A stretch of DNA of 64,000 nucleotides from JALYXV01 sp963733505 (lineage in GTDB: Bacteria > Actinomycetota > Acidimicrobiia > Acidimicrobiales > Palsa-688), in the NCBI GenBank assembly GCA_963733505.1, contig CAVTDW010000026.1:62001-126000 (forward strand), written 5' to 3'. The notes beneath the pieces were generated by a model, which was not told the DNA's origin, made no database searches, and saw only the letters and a program-made list of their open reading frames with translations. Below are positions 53,644 through 64,000 of the stretch, one piece after another; positions within the stretch are counted from its first letter, which is position 1; every line of letters starts with the position of its first letter. The position numbers were made by a program, and so were the translations under genes.

Positions 53644-54501
53644 TTAACGGTCGATGTCGCGGTGATGTACGAGGGGCGCAAACCCGTACCGGCCGATGCG
53701 CTGGACCAGTTCCTCGGCCAGCACCACCGAACGGTGGCGCCCCCCGGTGCAGCCCACCGCGATGGTGAGGTACGACTTGCCCTCCGTGACGTAGGCGGGC
53801 AGCACCAGGGCGAGTAGGTGGTCGACCCGGTTGACGAACTCGTTGGTGCTGGGCTGGTCGAGGACGAAGCGCCGCACCGGCTCGTCCAGGCCGGTGAGGG
53901 GGCGCAGTTCGTCCACCCAGTGCGGGTTGGGGAGGAAACGGCAGTCGAAGACGGTGTCCACGTCGAGGGGCACACCGTGCTTGAAGCCAAAGGAGACCAC
54001 CTGGATCTGCATCGTCTCGGCGGTGGGGGTGAAGGTCTCGATCAGGCGCCGGCGGAGTTGGTGGACGTTGAGGTCGCTCGTGTCGATGATGACGTCGGCG
54101 GACTCGCGGATGGGCTGCAGGAGTTCACGTTCGAGGGCAATGCTCTCGGCCACACCCTCGGCCGCGCTGAGCGGGTGACGGCGCCGGGTCCCCTCGTAGC
54201 GCCGCACCAGGACCTCGTCGGATGCTTCGAGGAACAGCAGCTTGACCCGGTTGCCCGCGGTGGCGCGTAGCTCGGCCACGGCGTCGGTCAGTTGATGCAG
54301 CTGGCCGGCCCGCCGGCCGACGACCAGCGCCACCCGGTCGGCCGAGGAGGTCTCAGGCCCGCTGGTCACCAGTTCCGCAACCTTGGTGATGAGGGCGGTC
54401 GGCATGTTGTCGATCACGAACCAACCCAGATCCTCGAACGTGGCCCCGGCCTGGCTCCGCCCCGCTCCGGACTGTCCGGTGATGATCAGGAACTCAGCCA
54501 T
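53644..54501 (-). CDS. rapZ: RNase adapter / nucleotide-binding protein RapZ
   Basis: This 285-residue RapZ/YvcJ-family P-loop protein has Walker A ITGQSGAGRSQA, FVIDNMPTALI, the Walker B-like VKLLFLEASDEVLVRRYEGTRRRHPL and the C-terminal domain with SFGFKHGVPLDVDTVFDCRFLPNPHW and VGCTGGRHRSVVLAEEL. It binds nucleotides and, in enterobacteria, guides RNase E; its actinobacterial role is less clear. I choose ATG 54501 (MAEFLIITG); an in-frame ATG at 54510 adds three residues. It overlaps the methyltransferase stop. Confidence 0.95.
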   Translation of the reverse strand: MAEFLIITGQSGAGRSQAGATFEDLGWFVIDNMPTALITKVAELVTSGPETSSADRVALVVGRRAGQLHQLTDAVAELRATAGNRVKLLFLEASDEVLVRRYEGTRRRHPLSAAEGVAESIALERELLQPIRESADVIIDTSDLNVHQLRRRLIETFTPTAETMQIQVVSFGFKHGVPLDVDTVFDCRFLPNPHWVDELRPLTGLDEPVRRFVLDQPSTNEFVNRVDHLLALVLPAYVTEGKSYLTIAVGCTGGRHRSVVLAEELVQRIGRYGFAPLVHHRDIDR

Positions 54502-55324
54502 CGTGACCATTCTCGCCGCCGCGGACTTTCTCGGCTCGGATGAACAGCAGCCGAGGGATCGTCGCCGCCTCGGCGTACTCGTGGGCCCGTTCGAGGAAGC
54601 CGGGAGGCGGCGCCGGCTCCTCCATGCGGGTGATCAGCAGCCCGGCGGCGACCAAGGCATTCACGTAGCGCGACAGCGGCCGGTGGATGAACGGGATCCA
54701 CACCCCGTTGTCGACCTGCTCCAACGTGGTGTCCTCGGTGAGGTAGGGCCCGATTCTCCAGTACTGCTCGTCCAGGATGCGGTCGTCGATCCAGCCGCTG
54801 CCCGGCGTCTGCAGCAGCGGGTGGTTCAGGAAGAACAGGAACCGCCCGCCCGGCGCCAGCACCCGCCCCACCTCGGCGATGGCGACGTCGACGTCGGCGA
54901 TGTGTTCGAACACCAGGCACGCCACGACGGTGTCAAAGGCGGATCGGGGAAAAGGGAGGGCGTCGGCGGCTGCCCGGGCGTACGCCACGTTCATGCCCCG
55001 AGCTGCGGCGACCCGGAGCTGGGCCGAAGTCGGATCGCAACCGACGACACGCTCGATGCCGGGAACCGCCGCGGCCAGGCGCGAGACCTGGCCCTCGCCG
55101 CAGCCGACGTCGAGAACCGAGGTGGCGCCGGCCAGGTGCTCGGCCGCCATCGGCAGGATCTGCTCGGCGTACTCGGCATCCGCCCCCTCGGTGAAGCCCT
55201 CCACCCACCACGCCGTCACGAACTCGCTGTCCCAGCCGTCCCAAAGGCTCTCCGGGTCGGACTCAGACCCGCCGTCCAGTCGGTCGGACTCGGACCCACC
55301 GCCGGTCGCGTCGGGCTCAGCCAC
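54494..55324 (-). CDS. class I SAM-dependent methyltransferase
   Basis: This 276-residue cytosolic methyltransferase has an acidic low-complexity N-terminus, then motif I VLDVGCGEGQVSR, motif II VVGCDPTSAQL, motif III ARAAADALPFPRSAFD and motif IV VVACLVFEHIADV with LAPGGRFLFFLNHPLL. The substrate is unknown; the subgroup (FEHIAD, NHPLLQTP) resembles small-molecule or ubiquinone-type methylases. GTG 55324 overlaps the uvrC stop by 8 bases and its stop overlaps rapZ. It is an unusual insertion between uvrC and rapZ, which are often direct neighbours. Confidence 0.88.
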   Translation of the reverse strand: MAEPDATGGGSESDRLDGGSESDPESLWDGWDSEFVTAWWVEGFTEGADAEYAEQILPMAAEHLAGATSVLDVGCGEGQVSRLAAAVPGIERVVGCDPTSAQLRVAAARGMNVAYARAAADALPFPRSAFDTVVACLVFEHIADVDVAIAEVGRVLAPGGRFLFFLNHPLLQTPGSGWIDDRILDEQYWRIGPYLTEDTTLEQVDNGVWIPFIHRPLSRYVNALVAAGLLITRMEEPAPPPGFLERAHEYAEAATIPRLLFIRAEKVRGGENGHDG

Positions 55325-57308
55325 GGGCTGCTGCGGCGGCCGGCGTGGGTTGGTGGATGCGGTCGAAGACCGCTTGGCCGACCTTGTCGGGCAGCCACGG
55401 GAGGTCGAGCAGGGACTCCACCGGCGCCGCCTTGATGCCCTTCAAGCCACCAAGCTCGGTGAGCAGCCGTTTGCGCCGCGCCGGCCCGAGCCCCGCAATG
55501 TCGTCCAGTACCGACGCGGTCATGCGCCGGGCCCGAAGCTTGCGGTGATAGGTGATGGCGAAGCGGTGCGCCTCGTCGCGGATGCGCTGCAACAGGTACA
55601 GCGCCTCGGACGACCGGTTGATCCGGATCGGGTCGGCCTGGCCGGGGACGAACACTTCCTCGAACTGCTTGGCCAACGACGCCACCGGGATTTCCTCCTC
55701 CAGGCCCAGCGCCTCGACCACGCCGACGGCCACGCTCAGCTGACCCTTGCCGCCGTCGACCAGGAGCAGCTGGGGCGGGTAGGCGAACCGGCGGCGGCGC
55801 TCGTCGACCGGCTTTTCCCGCTCGACCAGATACGCCGTGAGACGGCGGGTGAGCACCTCTTCCATGGCGGCATAGTCGTCGTTGCCCGCCACCCCCTTCA
55901 CCTTGAAGCGCCGGTACTCACTCGGCCGGGGGAGGCCGTCTTCCATCACCACCATCGAGCCGACGTAATCGCTGCCCTGGATGTGGCTCATGTCGTAGCA
56001 CTCGATCCGCAGCGGCGCCTCCGGCAACCCGAGTGCCTCCTGGAGCGCCGTGAGGGCCCGGGCCCGGGCGTTGTGATCGCTGGCCCGGCGCAGCCGGTGG
56101 CGGGCGAACTCCTCCCCTGCGTTGCGCGTCACCATCTCGAGCAAGGTCCGCTTGTCACCCCGCTGCGGCACGCGGATCTCGACGCGTGACCCGGCGTGGG
56201 CCGCCGTGTTGACGCTGCGCTCGACCCGGTACTTGCCGGTGACCGCCCACCATTCGACGTCCGCGTCGACGGCGTCGTTGCGGCCTCGGTCGGCTACCGC
56301 CGAGCGCATCACGGCCAGGAAGGCTTCCATCACATCGCACTCCTCCGGCGCGTCGGGGACGACGATCAGGGGAGGAACGCCCATCGGCGCCTCGTGGTAG
56401 TGCTGCTCCAGAATGTCGGCCACGAGCTGCGAGCGGGTGAGGTCCTCGACCTTGTCCACCACGAAACCCTTGCGCCCGACGACGCGGCCCCGGCGTACGT
56501 AGAAGACCTGGACCGCGGCTTCCAACTCGTCCTCGGCGATGCCGAACACATCGAGGTCCTCGACCCGCTCGGTCACCATCTGCTGCTTCTCGATGACCTT
56601 GCGCACCGAGGCCAACCGGTCGCGCAGCCGGGCGGCCCGTTCGTACTCCAGGATCCCGGCCGCCGATCGCATCTCCTCGTCGAGGCGGTCCACGACCGCG
56701 TCGGTGTCGCCTTCGAGGAACTGGATCAGGTCGGCCACGAGGCGCTCGTACTCCTGCGCCTCGATGGCGTTGATGCACGGACCGCTGCATTTCTCGATGT
56801 GGTAGAGCAGGCACGGGCGGCCCTGCTTCTCGTGGACGTTGAACTTGTTGTCGCTGCAGGTCCGTATCGGGAAGGTGCGCAGCAGCGAGTCCAGGGTTTC
56901 GCGAATGGCGTAGGCGTGGGCGTAGGGCCCGAAGTAGCGGCTCCCCTTGTCCTTGGTGCCCCGCTTCACCATCGCCCTGGGCCACTCGTCGGTCTCGGTG
57001 ATCGCCAGGAAGGGATAGCTCTTGTCGTCGCGCAACCGGACGTTGAAGCGGGGCCGGTGCTGCTTGATGAGGCTGTACTCCAGCATCACGGCTTCGACGT
57101 CATTGCGGACTTGGATCCACTCCACCGAAGCGGCGGAGGCAACCATCTGGGCCGTACGAGGTTGGAGGTTGACGGGGTTCTGGAAGTAGCTGCCCACCCG
57201 GGAACGGAGGGACTTGGCCTTGCCGACGTAGATGACGCGACCCTCGGCGTCCTTGAACTGGTAGGACCCGGGAGCGTCGGGAATGGTGCCGGGGGGACGC
57301 GCGATCAT
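55317..57308 (-). CDS. uvrC: excinuclease ABC subunit C
   Basis: This complete 663-residue UvrC makes both incisions around DNA lesions. Domains: GIY-YIG nuclease (PGSYQFKDAEGRVIYVGKA), the Cys-rich region (CSGPCINAI), the UvrB-binding UVR helix (EEMRSAAGILEYERAARLRDR), an RNase H-like second nuclease (IECYDMSHIQGS, LLLVDGGKGQLS, VPGQADPI) and a helix-hairpin-helix end (LDDIAGLGPARRKRLLTELGG). It heads the long minus-strand run to secG. No SOS box is seen directly upstream, unlike uvrA. Confidence 0.97.
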   Translation of the reverse strand: MIARPPGTIPDAPGSYQFKDAEGRVIYVGKAKSLRSRVGSYFQNPVNLQPRTAQMVASAASVEWIQVRNDVEAVMLEYSLIKQHRPRFNVRLRDDKSYPFLAITETDEWPRAMVKRGTKDKGSRYFGPYAHAYAIRETLDSLLRTFPIRTCSDNKFNVHEKQGRPCLLYHIEKCSGPCINAIEAQEYERLVADLIQFLEGDTDAVVDRLDEEMRSAAGILEYERAARLRDRLASVRKVIEKQQMVTERVEDLDVFGIAEDELEAAVQVFYVRRGRVVGRKGFVVDKVEDLTRSQLVADILEQHYHEAPMGVPPLIVVPDAPEECDVMEAFLAVMRSAVADRGRNDAVDADVEWWAVTGKYRVERSVNTAAHAGSRVEIRVPQRGDKRTLLEMVTRNAGEEFARHRLRRASDHNARARALTALQEALGLPEAPLRIECYDMSHIQGSDYVGSMVVMEDGLPRPSEYRRFKVKGVAGNDDYAAMEEVLTRRLTAYLVEREKPVDERRRRFAYPPQLLLVDGGKGQLSVAVGVVEALGLEEEIPVASLAKQFEEVFVPGQADPIRINRSSEALYLLQRIRDEAHRFAITYHRKLRARRMTASVLDDIAGLGPARRKRLLTELGGLKGIKAAPVESLLDLPWLPDKVGQAVFDRIHQPTPAAAAARG

Positions 57309-57493
57309 CTGCTTCGAGTTTGCCGCACCGGCCGTCGTTCCCGGAAGGACGCTTGGATGTCAGACGGCGTACACTTCCCGCTGCCGGCCCGGTATCCGGT
57401 CACATAACCCTCGAGGCCGACATCCCCGCGGATGGGCGACCGGGCTGTCCCCGCCGGCCATATCGAGGTGTTCCTCAACGGAGGTGCACATCC

Positions 57494-58588
57494 ATGATTC
57501 GGCTCCAGCCCGCCTTACCAGACGGCTATACCTCGGCCACCCCAGATGAGCTGGCGTCCCGTATCGGGATCGCCAAGCAGCACCTCGGCTCCCGCCTCGT
57601 CATCCTGGGCCACCACTACCAGCGCGACGAGGTGATGCGCTGGGCCGATGCCCGGGGCGACAGTTTCGGGTTGTCACGCATCGCGGCGGCCAACCGGGAC
57701 GCCGAGTACGTCGTGTTCTGCGGCGTCCACTTCATGGCCGAGTCGGCCGACATCCTGACGGGCGACCACCAGCAGGTCATCCTCCCCGACCTCAACGCGG
57801 GGTGCTCGATGGCCGACATGGCCGACCTCGATTCGGTCGAGGAGGCCTGGGACGCTATTGCCGAGGTCACCGACATCGAGCGAGTCGTGCCCATCACGTA
57901 CATGAACTCCTCGGCCGCCCTCAAGGCCTTTGTCGGCCGCCACGGTGGTGCGGTATGCACGTCGTCCAACGCTCGGGCCATCCTCACCTGGGCGCTGGAG
58001 CGGGGTGACAAAGTGCTCTTCTTCCCCGACCAGCATCTGGGCCGCAATACCGGCCACCAACTCGGATACACCGAGGACGACATGGTGGTTTGGGATCCCC
58101 GCGGGGAGCTGGGCGGCTTGGAGGAACGGCAGGTGAAGGAAGCCACCTTCGTGCTCTGGAAGGGGCACTGCTCGGTGCACCAACGGTTCCGCCCGGCGCA
58201 CATCGCCGCCTTCCGTGCCGAGCACCCGGCGGGCCAGGTCATCGTCCACCCCGAATGCTCCCAGGAGGTCGTGGCCGCGGCCGACCAGGTCGGCTCGACC
58301 GACTTCATCATCGCCGCGGTCGGCGCCGCACCACCTGGAAGTGTGCTCGCCATCGGGACCGAGATCCACCTGGTGCAACGGCTGGCAGCCGAGCATCCCG
58401 AACATCGCATCGTCTCCCTCGACCCACTCATCTGCCCGTGCTCGACGATGTTCCGCATCGACGCCGCCCACCTGTGCTGGGTGCTGGAGCAGTTGGTGGC
58501 CGGCCAGGTCGTCAACCGCATAACGGTCGACGGGGACACGGCCACCTGGGCCAAGGTGGCGTTGCAGCGGATGCTGGACATCACCTGA
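57494..58588 (+). CDS. nadA: quinolinate synthase
   Basis: This 364-residue 4Fe-4S enzyme condenses iminoaspartate and DHAP to quinolinate for NAD synthesis. Motifs: LGHHYQRDEV, the three cluster cysteines in VFCGVHFMAESADI, HPECSQEVV and ICPCSTM, and TYMNSSAALKAFVG. ATG 57494 has GGAGG 9 bases upstream. The nadB and nadC partners are not in the window. The upstream 185 bases separate it from the divergent uvrC. The stop overlaps the convergent HNH gene end by 8 bases. Confidence 0.97.
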   Translation: MIRLQPALPDGYTSATPDELASRIGIAKQHLGSRLVILGHHYQRDEVMRWADARGDSFGLSRIAAANRDAEYVVFCGVHFMAESADILTGDHQQVILPDLNAGCSMADMADLDSVEEAWDAIAEVTDIERVVPITYMNSSAALKAFVGRHGGAVCTSSNARAILTWALERGDKVLFFPDQHLGRNTGHQLGYTEDDMVVWDPRGELGGLEERQVKEATFVLWKGHCSVHQRFRPAHIAAFRAEHPAGQVIVHPECSQEVVAAADQVGSTDFIIAAVGAAPPGSVLAIGTEIHLVQRLAAEHPEHRIVSLDPLICPCSTMFRIDAAHLCWVLEQLVAGQVVNRITVDGDTATWAKVALQRMLDIT

Positions 58589-59964
58589 TCGGACTCACCG
58601 GCTGCGTTCGCTCGGGTCTCGATCGGTGCTGCCGGGGGTGCCGGGGGTCGTCGGGCGCCACGAAGGCCCGCTTGCCGGCCCCTTCGACGAGAGCCCAACC
58701 CTCCCGGGTCTTGCGAGCGTGATGGATCCGGCAGAGGCAGTCGAGGATGTCGAGTGCCGTGTAGCGCCCCTGGGCCCAGTCGATGCGATGGTCGATCTCG
58801 AGATGGGCCCGGCTGTTGCAACCCTTGACGTTGCACGACGGGTACAGCCATTCGAGGGCGGACTTCTGATGGGAGGTGGCTTGCCTGCGCAGATGGGCGA
58901 CCCCGAAGACGGTCTTCCCCCGAGTCAGGATGGCAGCAACCAACGGATCGCCCTTCGCCAGCAAGTCATGCACCGCCGCCATCGGAACGGGTCCACACCC
59001 GTCCAGCTCACAGATCTCACCGTCGAGCGCATAGCCGCGAAGGAAGGCGTCCAGGTCGACCCTCAGTAACAACTTCACCTGGGCACCCCGGCGTTGTCGG
59101 CGCGTGCGGCTGACGCCAGGCGCCGCGCCGGGCGCTCGCGGTGCGCGCTGCGCTGCGGTCGGCATCGGTGTCCGGGCTCGGCCCGTCGGGTGCGACCGCG
59201 ACGGGACTCATCGCGGCGTCGTCCGTCCGATCTGAACTGGTCGGCGCGGTGGGGCTGGTGGCGGCCATAGCCAGCTGCACCAGCGCGTCGAACTCGTACG
59301 CCTGGGATGGTTCCCGCTGTCCTCTGAGACGAGCGGCACGAAAGATGTCGTCCGCCACACTGCGCACCGCGGCGGTGATCTGGGCGATGTCTTCGACGTT
59401 GCCGGCGGCGGAGATGTGACCGACGCCGCCGGCGTCGGTCCAGCTCCGGAAGTTGCGACCGGCCCGGATCTCGGCTCGGCGGCGGTCAGGATCAGGCTGA
59501 GCAGCTGCTTTGACCCGGGCTGATTCGTCTCGCAACTCAGCCAGCGAACCGGTGGCCGCCTTCTCCAGCAGGCGCCTGGCGGCATCGGGATTGGCAGCCA
59601 CACCGTCGGTGATCGCCTTCAGCTGCGGATCGGACAGTGCGCCGGCCATGGCCGCGGCCGCGACATCGGGCTGCTCCTCCAGGCGTCGACCGACCGCGAG
59701 GGTGTCGGTGGCGGCACCAAGAGTCGACCCGGTGAGCTCGGCAAGCTGTTCGGCGGCCAGGCGCTGCGATCCTGGTCGCTGATCAGCGCTGAAGGCGCGG
59801 GCCGCGGCCATGGCCTTGACGGCCACCGCCACGTGCTCAATGGCAGTTACCTCCCGCAACACGGCCCGGGCGTCCGCCACGCTCAGCAGGCCTGCGTCGA
59901 ACGACGCGCTATAGGCGGCCAGGGCCTGTCGAATTTTTCCCAGCTGCTCGCACATGCTCGCCAT
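58581..59964 (-). CDS. HNH endonuclease, DUF222 (13E12-repeat-like) family (frameshifted)
   Basis: The repaired protein has about 460 residues. The N-terminal DUF222 domain is helical (FDAGLLSVADARAVLREVTAIE, QLAELTGSTLGAATDTLAVGRRL) and the C-terminal HNH nuclease reads CNVKGCNSRAHLEIDHRIDWAQG with LCRIHHARKT. The frame changes between about 59110 and 59140 as one extra base, in the linker before GAQVKLLLRVDLDAFLRG. In mycobacteria the related 13E12 proteins are SOS-induced and sit at mobile loci; here a perfect SOS box lies 73 bases upstream of ATG 59964. The cleavage target is unknown. An internal ATG at 59955 is an alternative start. Confidence 0.85.
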
Positions 59965-60036
59965 CCGAGTCGCGCCGACTGACTTGGGCCAGCCCCTGAC
60001 GACCGGCGAGTCGCCCGTCCCGAAAACACCGGGGTA

Positions 60037-60050
60037 CGAACGTATGTTCG
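60037..60050. promoter_or_regulatory. SOS box (LexA site) of the HNH endonuclease gene
   Basis: CGAACGTATGTTCG is a perfect CGAAC-N4-GTTCG palindrome. On the minus strand it is preceded by TATACT (60051-60056), a good -10, so the box would cover the transcription start. The expected leader to ATG 59964 is about 80 bases. Confidence 0.85.
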
Positions 60051-60097
60051 AGTATATCGCCTCCGGATCAGTGATGCAAGGGGAAACCCGACTTTTT

Positions 60098-62959
<2,862 letters not shown>

Positions 62960-62968
62960 TGTCCGACC

Positions 62969-62974
62969 AGTCTA
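62969..62974 (-). promoter_or_regulatory. -10 element TAGACT of uvrA
   Basis: TAGACT on the minus strand, between the SOS box and the uvrA ATG, matches four of six TATAAT positions. Its spacing puts transcription start within a few bases of the start codon. Confidence 0.5.
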
Positions 62975-64000
62975 CGACCGAACAGGTGTTCGGCGGGCGG
63001 ACCTTGAGGCCCCCGTCGCGGCCCCCGCGGCACCGGGAGGCATTTTCCCCGTCCCCGCTTCGGACAGTTCGGCTTTCAGGTCCGAAATCTCGTCGCGTAG
63101 CCGGGCCGCGTACTCGAAGCGCAGCTCGGTGGCAGCCTGGTGCATCTCTTCCTCAAGGGTCAGGATCAGACCGGGCCAGCTCATCGCGGGGCAGCTCGGC
63201 GTAGTCGCTGGCCATGCGGTCGCGCCGGCGGCTGCGGCGGTCCCGACCGGGGACGGGCGCCGACTCGTCGTCGGGGCGGAGCATCGAGAGGATGTCGGTG
63301 ACGGCCTTGCGGATCGTCTGGGGGTCGATCCCGTGCTCGAGGTTGTACGCCTGCTGCACGACCCGCCGCCGCTGGGTCTCGGAGATGGCCCGTTGCATCG
63401 AGTCGGTCACCCGGTCGGCGTACATGATCACCTGGCCGTCGACGTTGCGCGCCGCCCGGCCCATGGTCTGGATCAGGGAGGTCCCGCTGCGCAGGAACCC
63501 CTCCTTGTCGGCGTCGAGAATCGCGACCAGGGAGACCTCGGGAAGGTCCAGGCCTTCCCGCAGCAGGTTGATGCCTACCAGGACGTCGAACTCACCCAGC
63601 CGGAGGTCCCGGATGATCTCGATGCGTTGGATGGTGTCGACATTGGAGTGGAGGTAGCGCACCCGCAGGCCCATCTCCAGCAGGTAGTCGGTGAGGTCCT
63701 CGGCCATCTTCTTGGTCAGCGTCGTGACCAGCACCCGGGCGCCGGATTCGACCCGCTGGCCGATCTGCTCGATGAGGTCGTCGATCTGGCCCCGGGTCGG
63801 TTTGACGATGACCTCGGGGTCGACCAGGCCCGTGGGGCGCACGATCTGCTCGACCACCTGCGACGACTGCTCGATCTCGTAGGGCGAGGGCGTGGCCGAC
63901 AGGAACACGCACTGGTTGACCCGCTCGTAGAACTCGTCGAAGCGCAGGGGACGGTTGTCGGCCGCCGAGGGCAGGCGGAAGCCGTGCTCGATCAGCGTCT
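62972..64000 (-). CDS. uvrB: excinuclease ABC subunit B, C-terminal part (truncated by window edge, frameshifted)
   Basis: The last about 340 residues of the UvrB helicase are visible; the 5' part lies beyond the window. Helicase motifs include VFLSATPSPYE, RVLVTTLTKKMAEDL, VRYLHSNVDTIQR, LVGINLLREGLDLPEVSLVAILDADKEGFLRS and the motif VI region TMGRAARN. The C-terminal UVR helix (ILTLEEEMHQAATELRFEYAARLRDEI) that binds UvrC is in the next frame: one base fewer near 63170 restores RDELARLILTLEEEM. The tail is Ala/Gly/Arg-rich. The uvrA SOS box overlaps its last codons. A real truncation would disable repair, so a sequence error is much more likely. Confidence 0.95.
62979..62992. promoter_or_regulatory. 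SOS box (LexA site) of uvrA, inside the 3' end of uvrB
   Basis: CGAACAGGTGTTCG is a perfect CGAAC-N4-GTTCG palindrome 20 bases upstream of the uvrA start. It lies within the last codons of uvrB, so it gives uvrA a separate damage-controlled promoter. Confidence 0.88.

Overview
This 64 kb window is high-GC bacterial DNA from an actinobacterium. The evidence is a WhiB regulator, a glnX-glnH-pknG type kinase operon, paired GAF-ANTAR proteins, actinobacterial-style SOS boxes (CGAAC-N4-GTTCG), GTG/TTG starts with 4-base overlaps, and Thr/Pro-rich secreted proteins. An Acidimicrobiia-like lineage is my inference; no rRNA or taxonomic marker here settles it. No phage, IS element or CRISPR array was seen.

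Layout. 0-5 kb: the 3' end of ahcY, a reverse-strand cbs/cystathionine gamma-lyase pair (homocysteine to cysteine) and a lipoprotein hydrolase. 5-16 kb: a long + strand operon of GlnX membrane protein, GlnH binding lipoprotein, an unknown helical protein, PknG kinase, PP2C phosphatase, vWA protein and FHA protein, followed by a beta-propeller lipoprotein. It looks like a nutrient-sensing phospho-switch with its own writer, eraser and reader. 16-30 kb: a PAP2 enzyme, a MoxR-DUF58-BatA cluster, a DUF2510 protein, an HtrA protease, a PLP enzyme, an ABC-2 exporter and a wall- or membrane-anchored ice-binding-like protein. 30-41 kb is regulatory: two GAF-ANTAR proteins, WhiB, a decayed MerR gene beside an SDR, an SOS-controlled AlkB-like protein, an ECF42 sigma factor with its DGPF partner, a PspC protein divergent from a PspC-histidine kinase/LuxR regulator pair, and a decayed HTH/nucleotidyltransferase remnant. 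41-50 kb: tRNA-Leu(GAG) and a complete oligopeptide ABC transporter bracketed by two paralogous binding proteins. 50-64 kb: secG-tpiA-pgk-gap-rapZ-methyltransferase-uvrC on the minus strand, nadA on the plus strand, an SOS-linked HNH endonuclease, uvrA and the end of uvrB.

Sequence quality matters. At least fourteen genes, including conserved ones such as uvrB, pknG and cbs, are split by single-base frameshifts. All but one have the sense of one extra base. This looks like an insertion-biased sequencing or assembly error rather than mass pseudogenisation, so I annotate these loci as whole genes and state where the frame changes.

The most interesting items are: (1) three perfect SOS boxes, including one fused to a TATAAT promoter that seems to give a leaderless alkB-like mRNA; (2) the extended PknG operon whose kinase, phosphatase and FHA reader all carry related N-terminal zinc ribbons; (3) the absence of yvcK and whiA between rapZ and gap; and (4) a small dispersed hairpin repeat.
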